Assembly: GCA_963789255.1 (NCBI GenBank)
Contig: CAWBJW010000002.1
Coordinates: 124,001-188,000 of the forward strand
DNA length: 64,000 bases
Source of the DNA: DATARH01 sp963789255
Lineage (GTDB): Bacteria > Pseudomonadota > Alphaproteobacteria > ATCC43930 > CGMCC-115725
Direction of reading: 5' to 3'
The position numbers and the translations under genes are program-made. Position 1 is the stretch's first letter. Each line of letters starts with the position of its first letter. A model generated the notes under the pieces. It was not told the origin of the DNA and searched no databases. It saw only the letters and a list, made by a program, of their open reading frames with translations. Below are positions 17,548 through 25,977 of the stretch, in pieces.

Positions 17548-18211
17548 ATGTCGTTTCCCCGACGCCTCCTGCTCGGTGTGCCGCTGGCGATGCTCGCCGG
17601 ACGGGGCACCGCGGGCGCCGCTGACCCGGGCGCCGCTGACCCTGGCGCCGCTGACCCTGGCGCCGCACCGGGGCTGCTGCCGGTGGCGCTGATCCAGCGC
17701 TTCTACGGCAGTTTGCTGGCGGTGATGAAGGCGGCCAAACAGCTCTCCTTCGATCAGCGCTACAACCGCCTCGCCCCGGCGGTCGCCCAGACCTACAATC
17801 TCGGGCTGATGACCCGCATCGCCGTCGGGCCGAGACTGGGCGCAGCTTGCCGCCGCTCAGCAGCAGCGCCTCACCGAGGCATTCTCGCGCTACACCATCT
17901 CGGTCTTCGCCAACCGGCTCGACAATTACGGCGGCGAACGCTTCGAGGTCGATCCGACCCCGGCCGCCAACCCTAATGGCATGATCGTCAAAAGCTGGCT
18001 GGTCAAGTCGGACGGCAAGAAAGTGGTGCTGGACTATCTGGTGCACCAGGACACGGCCGGTTCGTGGAAGGTCATCGACGTGTATCTGAGCGGCACGATA
18101 AGCGAGTTGGCGGCGCGGCGCTCGGAATTCTCCGGCGTGCTGCAGCGGGACGGGGCCGAGGGGCTCGTCCGGATGATCGAGCAGCGCACCGCCGCGCTAA
18201 GAACGGGATGA
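17548..18211 (+). CDS. hpnM: HpnM, MlaC-like periplasmic lipid-binding protein (one frameshift in this sequence)
   Basis: This exported protein belongs to the MlaC/Ttg2 (toluene tolerance) family found in hopanoid loci, probably shuttling lipid between membranes. A Tat-like RR signal peptide (MSFPRRLLLGVPLAMLAG) is followed by a repetitive ADPGA linker, then LIQRFYGSLLAVMKAA. After GLMTRIAVGP the frame breaks. Removing one A at 17833 restores DWAQLAAAQQQRLTEAFSRY and continues to MIVKSWLV and YLSGTISELAARRSEF, ending at 18211. The 3' end overlaps the convergent mlaA-like gene by 15 bp. Confidence 0.85.
17614..17658. repeat. Three tandem 15-bp units in hpnM
   Basis: The unit GGCGCCGCTGACCCG/T occurs three times in a row (17614-17628, 17629-17643, 17644-17658) and starts a fourth. 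It encodes repeated AADPG just after the signal peptide, a flexible linker likely to vary in copy number. Confidence 0.9.
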
Positions 18212-19087
18212 TCGCGGCGGCGGCGCCATGCCGGGCCCGGTGGCGGCCGGCGTCGGCTGGCCCGATTGCGGTTTTAGCGGAGCCGCGGTGCCCGGCGGCG
18301 CGGCGGACGGCTGGTTCAGATCCTGGTAAAAGTTCGGGCCCGGCACCGGCGCGGCACCGCCCCGCAGTTCGGCGGCGCGACGCTGTTGGCTCAGGCTGCG
18401 CAGCTGGGCATAGAAATCCAGCGAGTTTTTCTGCAAATCATCGAGGATGTCCATGACGCGGGCGCGCTGATCGATGCCGCCGACGACAAAGCGGGCTATT
18501 TGCAGGTCGTCCACGTCCTTTACCGTCGCCAGATAGCTGAACGGATCGATGTAGGCATCCGTGCCCATGCCAATCAGATCGCGCGGATTCGATGGACCGA
18601 GGATCGGCACGATCAGATACGGGCCTTCGGGCAAGCCCCAGACGAACAGCGTCTGCCCGAAATCGCCAGCCTCCTTGTGAAGCCCCCACTTCTTTGCAAT
18701 ATCGAACAAGCCGGCGAGACCCAGCGTGGAGTTGACGGTGAAGCGGCCGATCGCGATCCCGGCGCGTTTCGGCTGGCCTTGCAGCACGTTATTGATGACG
18801 ACGACCGGCTCCTTCATGTTGTCGAGGGCGCGCTTCAGCGCGTCCCGCGCCGCCTCGGGCAAAATGGCGATATAGACCTTGGTCACCGGCTTGAGCAGGA
18901 TGCGGTCGACAAACATGTTGGCGTCGAGGATCTTGCGGTTCAGCGGCTCGAGCGGATCGTTGTTCTGCTCGAAGACGGCGCGTTCGGCGGGATCGCCGGG
19001 CGGCGTCGCGCAACCGGCGAGCACGGCGACCAACAGCAGGCCAGCGGCCCAGGAGACGGCTCCGCGGGAGGGGACGGCGATTCTCAC
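18197..19087 (-). CDS. mlaA: MlaA (VacJ)-family outer-membrane lipoprotein
   Basis: MlaA proteins remove or deliver phospholipid at the outer membrane together with MlaC-type carriers. A signal peptide with lipobox LLVAVLAGC is present. The family core is clear: DPLEPLNRKILDANMFVDR, PVVVINNVLQGQ, RFTVNSTLGLAGLFDIA, and WGLPEGPYLIVPILGPS. A long Pro/Ala-rich tail follows about residue 240. Its convergent overlap with hpnM, which encodes the partner MlaC-like protein, and its place inside the hopanoid locus suggest a dedicated envelope lipid-transport role. Confidence 0.92.
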   Translation of the reverse strand: MRIAVPSRGAVSWAAGLLLVAVLAGCATPPGDPAERAVFEQNNDPLEPLNRKILDANMFVDRILLKPVTKVYIAILPEAARDALKRALDNMKEPVVVINNVLQGQPKRAGIAIGRFTVNSTLGLAGLFDIAKKWGLHKEAGDFGQTLFVWGLPEGPYLIVPILGPSNPRDLIGMGTDAYIDPFSYLATVKDVDDLQIARFVVGGIDQRARVMDILDDLQKNSLDFYAQLRSLSQQRRAAELRGGAAPVPGPNFYQDLNQPSAAPPGTAAPLKPQSGQPTPAATGPGMAPPPRSSRS

Positions 19088-19221
19088 GAAACGGTCCGGA
19101 GGATTGGAGGATCGGTACGGTGGGTGCGTCCAGCGACGGGGTCATCGTCAACAATCCCGCTGGCGAACGCAATGCTAAATCACCGTCCGCTTCGGCACCC
19201 CGTTGTCCCGGCGATCGTGCG

Positions 19222-20382
19222 ATGACCTCCCTCAGCTTCGCCCTGGTGCTGATTTTGCTGTGGGCCTATGTCGTCGCCGTCACCGCGGCTGCGCTCAGCT
19301 TCACCCGGCGAGCGCCCGGGTACCGTGGCGTCGCGGCCGGTGCTGCGCCGGTGGACCAACCGCCGGTTTCCGTGCTGAAGCCGCTGCACGGGGCAGAGCC
19401 GGGGCTCTACGAAAACCTGCGCTCGTTTGCCGACCAGGACTACCCGCTCTTCCAGATTGTTCTCGGCGTCCGCGACCGCGCCGATGCCGCCCTGCCGGTC
19501 GCCCGCGCGCTGATCCGCAACCGGCCGCTCGACGATATCGAGCTCGTCGTCGATGCGCGCGTCGCCGGCAGCAATCTCAAGGTGGCCAACCTCGAAAACA
19601 TGCTGCCCGCGGCGCGGCATGGCATCATTGTCCTGGCCGACAGCGACATGCGCGTCGGCCGGGACTACCTCGGGATCGTCACCGCGCCGCTGGCAAACCC
19701 CGGGACCGGCATCGCGACCTGCCTCTACAAGGCCGTTCCGACCGGCGGGCTATGGTCGCAACTGGCGGCGCTGTATATCAATTTCGGGTTCCTGCCGAGC
19801 GCGGTGCTGGGCGACGCGCTCGGCATTGGCGGCGGTTGCTTCGGCGCGACGATCGCGCTGCGCCGCGCGGTGCTGGAGCGGATCGGCGGTTTCGCCTGCG
19901 TCCGCAACGAACTTGCCGACGACCACCGCATCGGCGACGCGGTGCGCCAGCTCGGGCTGGCGAGCGTGCTCTCGCCCTATATCGTCGAAAACCAGGTGAG
20001 CGAACCTTCCTTCGCCAGCCTCTGGCGGCATGAGCTACGCTGGGCGCGGACCGCGCGGACGATGGCTCCGGCCGGCTTCGCCGGCTCGGTGCTGACGCAT
20101 ACGGTCGCGCTCGCCGCGCTGGCCGCCGCAATTTTGGGGTCGGGCGCCGCCGCCTGGGGATTGTTTTTGCTGTCGCTGTTGTTGCGGTGGGTATCGGCCG
20201 CGGTCATTGCGCGCCGTCTCGATCTGCCGCGAACCGGGCTGTGGCTCTTGCCGTTGCGGGATGCTTTGTCCTTTGCCGTATTTCTCGGTAGCTTCTGCGG
20301 GCGCAGCGTATTGTGGCGCGATCAGGTGTTCCGGGTCGAGCGGAGCGGGCAAATGCGCGTCGAGAGGGATGAGCCGGCATGA
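19222..20382 (+). CDS. hpnI: Hopanoid-associated glycosyltransferase HpnI
   Basis: HpnI is a membrane GT2-family (ceramide-glucosyltransferase-like) enzyme that transfers N-acetylglucosamine to bacteriohopanetetrol. An N-terminal membrane segment (residues about 3-25) precedes the GT-A domain with PVSVLKPLHGAEP, the DSDM metal-binding motif and DHRIGDAVRQLG. A QxxRW-like element (HELRWARTART) follows, and two or three C-terminal hydrophobic segments are present. ATG 19222 is chosen because upstream in-frame sequence lacks similarity. The stop overlaps hpnJ by 4 bp. Confidence 0.9.
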   Translation: MTSLSFALVLILLWAYVVAVTAAALSFTRRAPGYRGVAAGAAPVDQPPVSVLKPLHGAEPGLYENLRSFADQDYPLFQIVLGVRDRADAALPVARALIRNRPLDDIELVVDARVAGSNLKVANLENMLPAARHGIIVLADSDMRVGRDYLGIVTAPLANPGTGIATCLYKAVPTGGLWSQLAALYINFGFLPSAVLGDALGIGGGCFGATIALRRAVLERIGGFACVRNELADDHRIGDAVRQLGLASVLSPYIVENQVSEPSFASLWRHELRWARTARTMAPAGFAGSVLTHTVALAALAAAILGSGAAAWGLFLLSLLLRWVSAAVIARRLDLPRTGLWLLPLRDALSFAVFLGSFCGRSVLWRDQVFRVERSGQMRVERDEPA

Positions 20383-21806
20383 TGAAAACCCTGTTCCTCC
20401 ACCCGCCGTCCTTCGACGGGTTCGATGGCGGGGCGGGGTCGCGCTATCAGGCGCGGCGCGAGATCCGCTCGTTCTGGTATCCGACCTGGCTCGCCCAGCC
20501 GGCGGCGCTGGTCCCCGGCAGCAAGCTGGTCGACGCCCCGCCGGCGCGGCGGCATCTCGATGACGTGCTGCCGCTCGCCCGCGATTACGAGCTGGCGGTG
20601 CTGCATACCTCGACCCCGTCCTTCGCCGCCGACGTCAAGGTCGCCGAGGCTCTCAAGGATGCCAATCCGCGGCTCAGGATCGGCCTCGTCGGCGCCAAGG
20701 TCGCGGTCGAGCCGGAAGCGAGCCTCACCGCCTCGCGCGCCGTCGACTTCGTCGCCCGCGAGGAATTCGACTTCACGATCAAGGAGGTGGCGGAGGGCCG
20801 CCGGTTCGCCGATATCGACGGGCTGAGCTATCGCGACGGCGCCGGATCGGTCGTCCACAACCGGGCGCGGGCGGTGCTCGAGGACATGGACCAGCTGCCG
20901 TTCGTGACCGAGGTCTACAAACGCGACTTGCACGTCGAGGATTATTTCATCGGCTATCTGAAGCACCCCTATCTGTCGCTCTATACCGGGCGCGGCTGCC
21001 GCTCGAAATGCACCTTCTGCCTGTGGCCGCAGACCGTCGGCGGGCACCGCTACCGGGTGCGCAGCGTCGCCCATGTGATCGAGGAAATCCGCCTCGCGCG
21101 CAGCTGTTTTCCGCAGGTCAAGGAGTTCTTCTTCGACGACGACACCTTCACCGACGACCGGCCGCGCGCCGAGGCGATCGCCCGCGAACTCGGCAGGCTC
21201 GGCGTCACCTGGTCGTGCAATGCCAAAGCCAACGTGCCGCGCGCGACGCTCGAAATATTGCGCGACAACGGCCTCAGATTGCTGCTCGTCGGCTACGAGA
21301 CCGGCAACCAGCAGATCCTCAACAACATCAAGAAGGGCATGCGGATCGACATCGCCCGCCGCTTCACCAAAGACTGCCACGAGCTCGGCATCACGATCCA
21401 CGGCACCTTCATCCTGGGCCTGCCCGGCGAGACCCGGGAGACGATCGAGGAAACCATCCGGTTCGCCGCCGAGATCAACCCGCACACGATCCAGGTGTCG
21501 CTCGCCGCGCCCTATCCCGGTACCGAACTCTACCGCCAGGCGGTCCACGAGGGCTGGCTCGACATCGCCCATGCCGAGTTGATCGACGACAACGGGGTGC
21601 AGATCGCGCCCTTGCACTATCCGCACCTGTCGCACACCGAGATCTTCGAATCGCTCGAAACCTTCTACAAGCGCTTCTACTTCCGCCGAAAGAAGATCGC
21701 CTCGCTGGTCGCCGAGATGATCCAGAGCCCGCAGATGATGCGGCGCCGGCTGCGCGAGGGGGTCGAGTTCTTCCAGTTCCTGCGCCACCGCGAGATGGCG
21801 GGCTGA
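20379..21806 (+). CDS. hpnJ: Hopanoid radical SAM protein HpnJ
   Basis: HpnJ is a B12-binding-type radical SAM enzyme implicated in converting the glucosamine head group to the cyclitol ether of bacteriohopanetetrol. An N-terminal cobalamin-binding-like region (residues about 1-190) precedes the radical SAM motif CRSKCTFC near residue 210. Further signatures are FFFDDDTFTDD, VGYETGNQQIL and HGTFILGLPGETRE. The 475-residue frame is intact and directly coupled to hpnI. A dispersed repeat separates it from hpnK. Confidence 0.92.
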   Translation: MMKTLFLHPPSFDGFDGGAGSRYQARREIRSFWYPTWLAQPAALVPGSKLVDAPPARRHLDDVLPLARDYELAVLHTSTPSFAADVKVAEALKDANPRLRIGLVGAKVAVEPEASLTASRAVDFVAREEFDFTIKEVAEGRRFADIDGLSYRDGAGSVVHNRARAVLEDMDQLPFVTEVYKRDLHVEDYFIGYLKHPYLSLYTGRGCRSKCTFCLWPQTVGGHRYRVRSVAHVIEEIRLARSCFPQVKEFFFDDDTFTDDRPRAEAIARELGRLGVTWSCNAKANVPRATLEILRDNGLRLLLVGYETGNQQILNNIKKGMRIDIARRFTKDCHELGITIHGTFILGLPGETRETIEETIRFAAEINPHTIQVSLAAPYPGTELYRQAVHEGWLDIAHAELIDDNGVQIAPLHYPHLSHTEIFESLETFYKRFYFRRKKIASLVAEMIQSPQMMRRRLREGVEFFQFLRHREMAG

Positions 21807-21822
21807 CGCTTCGCGGAGATTC

Positions 21823-21906
21823 GTAGGATGGGTTGAGCGAAGCGAAACCCATCGCGCGTTCCCGAGCGGATAAATGATGGGTTTCGCGTTGCTCAACCCA
21901 TCCTAC
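21823..21906. repeat. Dispersed inverted repeat (GTAGGATGGG family), copy 2
   Basis: Outer arms GTAGGATGGG at 21823-21832 and CCCATCCTAC at 21897-21906 are identical to those of the copy at 2205-2287, and the inner GCGAAACCCATC/GATGGGTTTCGC arms also match. It fills the hpnJ-hpnK gap within what is otherwise a continuous operon. Confidence 0.9.
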
Positions 21907-21936
21907 ACGGCCGCGCCACCGGGAGACCGCGAGCCT

Positions 21937-22809
21937 ATGGTCCTGCCACGGCGCCTCATCGTCACGGCCGACGATTTCGGGCGCGACGTCGCGATCAACG
22001 AGGCCGTCGAGGCGGGCTATCGCAACGGCATCCTCGGGAGCGCGAGCCTGATGGTCGCGGCGCCCGCCGCGGCGGACGCGGTGGCGCGCGCGCATCGGCT
22101 GCCGGGGCTGCGCGTCGGCTTGCACCTCGTCCTGGTCGACGGCAGCGCGGTATTGCCGCCCGGCGAGATCCCCGGCCTGGTCGGCGCGGACGGGCATTTC
22201 GACGACAACCAGGTCCGCGCCGCGCTGCGCTATTTCCTCATGCCGGGGATGCGGCGCCGTCTTGCCGCCGAGATCCGCGGACAGTTCGAGGCGTTCCGGG
22301 CGACCGGCCTCGCGCTCGACCATGTCGACGCGCACCAGCACATGCATTTGCACCCGACGGTCGCGCGCCTCTTGATCGAGATCGGCCGGTCCTATGGAAT
22401 GCGCGCGGTCCGTCTCCCGGCCGAGCCGGCCGCGGCGCTGCGCCGCGCCTTTCCCGGCGAACGCTATAGGACGCCGGCCTACCGCCCGGTCGTCGCCCTA
22501 TTGCGGCGGCGGCTGCGGCGCGCCGGTCTCGCCACGAACGACCATGTTTTCGGCATCGCCTGGAGCGGCGCGATGGTCGAGGAACGGGTCCTCGGCCTTT
22601 TGCCGTATTTGCCGCCGGGGGTAAGCGAGATCTATTTTCACCCGGCGACAAGGCAGCCCCCTGCCCTCGCCGCGGCAATGCCGGGCTATCGCCACACGCA
22701 GGAACTCGGCGCCCTGCTCAGCCCCGCGGTGCGGTGGCGGATCGCCGAACTCGGGATCGGCCTTATCGGCTACGGCGATCTCGCGGTCGCCGGCGGCAAG
22801 CCTGGCTAG
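21937..22809 (+). CDS. hpnK: Hopanoid deacetylase HpnK (YdjC-like family)
   Basis: HpnK removes the N-acetyl group from the GlcNAc-hopanoid made by HpnI. The YdjC/carbohydrate deacetylase signature is visible: LIVTADDFGRDVAINEAV, GLHLVLVDG and the metal-binding VDAHQHMHLHP. An ATG in the same frame exists at 21874 but lies inside the repeat. ATG 21937 has a purine-rich GGGAGA 16 bases upstream and gives the normal family start. At 290 residues it has the usual length. It completes the hpnI-J-K head-group module. Confidence 0.9.
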   Translation: MVLPRRLIVTADDFGRDVAINEAVEAGYRNGILGSASLMVAAPAAADAVARAHRLPGLRVGLHLVLVDGSAVLPPGEIPGLVGADGHFDDNQVRAALRYFLMPGMRRRLAAEIRGQFEAFRATGLALDHVDAHQHMHLHPTVARLLIEIGRSYGMRAVRLPAEPAAALRRAFPGERYRTPAYRPVVALLRRRLRRAGLATNDHVFGIAWSGAMVEERVLGLLPYLPPGVSEIYFHPATRQPPALAAAMPGYRHTQELGALLSPAVRWRIAELGIGLIGYGDLAVAGGKPG

Positions 22810-22823
22810 ACACTTCCCCTCCC

Positions 22824-25544
22824 CTACCCGTCATGGCCGGGCTTGTCCCGGCCATCCACGTGAACCTCCCCTGGGATGCCCGGCACAAGGCCGGGCATGA
22901 CGGATTGCGATGGCAAATCAGCGTTGTGATCGTCTGATTTTATTGAGCGGGGAAGCGGGCTCTCAACCGTTGCCGGGGCCGGACCGAGCAGGGCCGGCAG
23001 GATAAAGAGCGTGCAGAACAGCGTGCAGGCGAGCGAGATGGTCAACAGCTCGCCCATTTCCGCCGTGCCCGGGTCGTCCGACAGCGCCAGGCTGCCGAAG
23101 GCCGACATCGTCGTCAGGGCGCTGAAGATGACCGCGCGCGCCGTGCTCGATTGCAGGTGACGGGTCTGCCCGGCGCGCCAGTTCATCACGAAATAGATGT
23201 CGAAGGCGACGCCGATCCCCAACATCAGCGGCAAGGCGATGATGTTGGCATAATTGAGCTTCATGCCGATCGCCACGGTGATCGCCAGGGTCAGCATCGC
23301 GGCGAGCAACAGCGGGGCAAAGACGAGGGCGACGTCGCGCGGCCGGCGCAGCACCAGCGCGAGCAGCAACGCGATCGCGGCGACTGCGATGATCCCGGCC
23401 TGAACGAAGGCCGAGCTGATCAGATGACCGGCCGCCTGCATCGTTACCGGCGTGCCGGTCGCATCCGGGGCGAGGGTGTGCACCGCGGCGACAAACCGGT
23501 CCAGCACGTCGGGGTCGCGGGCATTGCCCCGCGGAAACGCCTCGACCCGGGCGCGGCCATCGCCGGCGATCCAGCTGTCGCGCAACGCCGCCGGCAGGCT
23601 CGCCAGGGTCACCTTCCCTGCCTGCAGCAGCTCGCCGAGCGCCGCGAGGCGCTGTTTCAAGTCGGTGAGGAGGGCCTGCCGCAATGCCGGCACGATCGCC
23701 GCACCGCGCGCCGCCGCCTTGTCGAGGGCCCGGGCGAGACGTGCCGCCGGGCTCTGCCCTCCGTCGGCTGCGGCAAGGTGTTGCAGCGCATCGCGGCAGG
23801 CAGCGATCGCCTTCAGGACGTCGGCCGCGCTCGGCGGCGGCAAGATTGTCGCCGGCGTCAGGGTCGGACCGAGCAGCAGCGCGAGATCGCTGACGATCGC
23901 GAGCTTCTTCTGCTGATCGCCGGGAATGAAGCTCGCCGCGGTGACGACCTGCGCGACTTCGGGAAGCCTGGCCAGCCGGTCGGCGATCGGCGCGGCCGCG
24001 CTCAGCGACGGCGCGAGGATCTCGGCCGTATAAGGCGTGGTCATCGCGTTCTTCATCAGGTCGCGAGCGGTAGCAACCGATTCGCTTTTCGGGTTTTTCA
24101 GATCCAGCGGGTCGGAATCGAAAGCGACCCGGGGCAACAGCGCGGCGCAAGCGGCCGCCAGAAATGCCGCCGCGCCAATCACCCATCGGCGCCGCTCCAG
24201 CAGAAACCGGTCGAGCGGGGCGGCGCGGCGAAATCCGATCGGCTCGGGCTCGCCGCGCGGCCGCAGCACGGCCAACAGCGCCGGGAGCAGCAGGAAATTG
24301 AGCGCGACCGCGATGATCATGCCTGATCCGGCGATCCATCCGAGTTCGCGAATCCCGGTGTATTGCGTCGGGACAAACGACAGAAATCCGATCGCCGTGG
24401 CGCCGGCGGCGAGGATCAGCGCCGGGCCGATCGATAGGGCCGTGCCCCGCAGCGCCGCCGGCAGGGTGCCGAGGCGGTGCCGCTGGTCGCGGTAGCGTAT
24501 GCTGAACTGAATGCTGAAATCGACCGCCAGGCCGATGAACAGGACGCCGAACGCCACCGAGATCAGGTTGAGCGAACCGATCGCCACCGCGGCAAAGGCG
24601 GCGGTCAGCGTGAGGCCGGCGGCGAGCGTCGCCAGGATCGCGCCGGCGAGCTTCACCGAGCGCAGCGCGGCAAGCAGAATCGCGCACACCGCCACGACCG
24701 ACAGGACCAGCGATCTGACCGCGCCCTGGCGCAATGTCGCAAACTGATCGTCATCGAGCGCCACCGAGCCGGTCATGCGCAGCCGCACCCCGTGCTGCGG
24801 GTCGAGCGCCAGCTCGCTTGCCAGCCGGCGAATTTCGGCGCTCGCCCGGGCGCCGGGTTCGAGCGCCTTGAAGTCGAGCACCGGACGCGCCAGCACAAGC
24901 CGGCGACGCTCTCGCGGGTCCCCTGTGCGACCCGTCATCAGGTGCTGCCAGGAGAGGGGTTGCGACCGGCCATCGAGCGCGGCGTTGACGGAGTCGGCGA
25001 TCGCCGTCAGGGTCGGGTTGATCCGACCGATCGCCGCCTGATCCTTTCGCGCGCCGTGGACAAACAGCGCCAGGGTGTCAAACAGTCCGCGCAAACTGGG
25101 GTCGTGGGCGAGACTGCCGATCAGCGGCTGCGCCGCGATCAGCTTGTCCGACATTGCCTGAAGCTTGCCGACCGGCAGGAACAGCAGCCCGTTTCGATCG
25201 AAAAACCGCCCGCCATCGGGTTGCCGCACATAGTGGAACAGGGCCGGCTCGGCACGCAGCCTGGCGGTCAGCTCCCGCGCCGCGCGGTCGGCGATACCGG
25301 CGGTCTGCCCATCGATCACGACGACCAGCAGGCTGTCGTTCTGCGGAAAGGCGCGATCGAGGGCGATCTCGTTCCGGCGCCAGGCCAATCCGGTCGGCAG
25401 CATGTGCTCGAGGTCGGTGTCGATCGCGAGGTGGGTGGCCGCGTAGAATCCGCCGCCAACCGACGCGAGCAGCGCGGCGATCACGATGGCCGGGGCATTG
25501 CGGCGGGCGAACTCGATGATGCGGGCGGCAAATGCGGCGATCAC
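22824..25544 (-). CDS. hpnN: Hopanoid-associated RND transporter HpnN
   Basis: HpnN is an inner-membrane MMPL/RND-type exporter required for moving hopanoids to the outer membrane in Rhodopseudomonas and Burkholderia relatives. The 906-residue protein has an N-terminal membrane helix, a large periplasmic domain, a first bundle of five helices (about 265-430) with GLAVDFSIQFSIRYRDQ, a second periplasmic domain, and a C-terminal bundle with MLGIGVAFDIYFVMNW and TTMSAFGSLALS. The last 25 or so residues derive from a palindromic repeat and are not part of the fold. It converges on hpnK, their 3' ends 14 bp apart. Confidence 0.92.
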   Translation of the reverse strand: MIAAFAARIIEFARRNAPAIVIAALLASVGGGFYAATHLAIDTDLEHMLPTGLAWRRNEIALDRAFPQNDSLLVVVIDGQTAGIADRAARELTARLRAEPALFHYVRQPDGGRFFDRNGLLFLPVGKLQAMSDKLIAAQPLIGSLAHDPSLRGLFDTLALFVHGARKDQAAIGRINPTLTAIADSVNAALDGRSQPLSWQHLMTGRTGDPRERRRLVLARPVLDFKALEPGARASAEIRRLASELALDPQHGVRLRMTGSVALDDDQFATLRQGAVRSLVLSVVAVCAILLAALRSVKLAGAILATLAAGLTLTAAFAAVAIGSLNLISVAFGVLFIGLAVDFSIQFSIRYRDQRHRLGTLPAALRGTALSIGPALILAAGATAIGFLSFVPTQYTGIRELGWIAGSGMIIAVALNFLLLPALLAVLRPRGEPEPIGFRRAAPLDRFLLERRRWVIGAAAFLAAACAALLPRVAFDSDPLDLKNPKSESVATARDLMKNAMTTPYTAEILAPSLSAAAPIADRLARLPEVAQVVTAASFIPGDQQKKLAIVSDLALLLGPTLTPATILPPPSAADVLKAIAACRDALQHLAAADGGQSPAARLARALDKAAARGAAIVPALRQALLTDLKQRLAALGELLQAGKVTLASLPAALRDSWIAGDGRARVEAFPRGNARDPDVLDRFVAAVHTLAPDATGTPVTMQAAGHLISSAFVQAGIIAVAAIALLLALVLRRPRDVALVFAPLLLAAMLTLAITVAIGMKLNYANIIALPLMLGIGVAFDIYFVMNWRAGQTRHLQSSTARAVIFSALTTMSAFGSLALSDDPGTAEMGELLTISLACTLFCTLFILPALLGPAPATVESPLPRSIKSDDHNADLPSQSVMPGLVPGIPGEVHVDGRDKPGHDG
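22829..22903. repeat. Palindromic repeat forming the 3' end of hpnN
   Basis: The element begins with CGTCATGGCCGGGCTTGTCC and ends with GCCGGGCATGACGG, with inner complementary arms (GGCCGGG/CCCGGCC and GCCCGGC/GCCGGGC). It resembles the element at 825-927. Read on the minus strand it encodes the last 25 or so residues of HpnN (MPGLVPGIPGEVHVDG and onward). Confidence 0.85.
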
Positions 25545-25782
25545 GCGGCTCCTCGCCTGTTGGCCTCGACATATCGCCGCCTCATAGCGGCATCCCGATC
25601 GCGCCCCGCTCTGCGCCCGAACAGCGAGATCGCCCGAACAAATGGCACGGCCGGCGGCTCCACTTAAACGGAAATTGTGGCGCCTTGACCGATAAATTGC
25701 CGCGAAAAACCCGAACCCGCGTCATAAAGAGGACACGCTTTCCCTCGATACTGCATAGAATTTCGCAGGCAAGGAGGGGACC

Positions 25783-25977
25783 ATGACCGCACAGAGGGCA
25801 TGCTGCCGCTATGAGGCGAGCCTTGAAGAGCTGCTCGATGACGAGGTCATGGCGCCGGTATTGCGCAGTGCCGGGTTCGATGCGCAGGGCTTTCGGGAAA
25901 TGATGGTCGAAACCGCCAAGCGGATCGATGATTGCGCCACCCGCGGCGACCGCTGGATCGCCGAGGAGTTCCCCTAG
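25783..25977 (+). CDS. Small conserved-looking protein, 64 residues, unknown
   Basis: I do not recognise a named family. A very strong ribosome site AAGGAGGGGACC stands directly before the ATG, so it is a real gene. The protein is soluble and mostly acidic with an amphipathic pattern (LEELLDDEVMAPVLRSAGFD) suggestive of a short helical bundle, and two cysteines near the N-terminus. Such short LLDDPVM-type proteins occur widely in alphaproteobacteria without known function. Its 3' end overlaps the kinase gene by 4 bp, convergently. The 238-bp gap from hpnN holds an AT-richer stretch (25670-25770), probably its promoter. Confidence 0.72.
   Translation: MTAQRACCRYEASLEELLDDEVMAPVLRSAGFDAQGFREMMVETAKRIDDCATRGDRWIAEEFP

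Noticed and set aside
22908..22945. Hairpin AAATCAG...CTGATTT with following T run, possible terminator
   Set aside because: It lies inside the coding region of hpnN (minus strand) and is short; there is no reason to place termination there.
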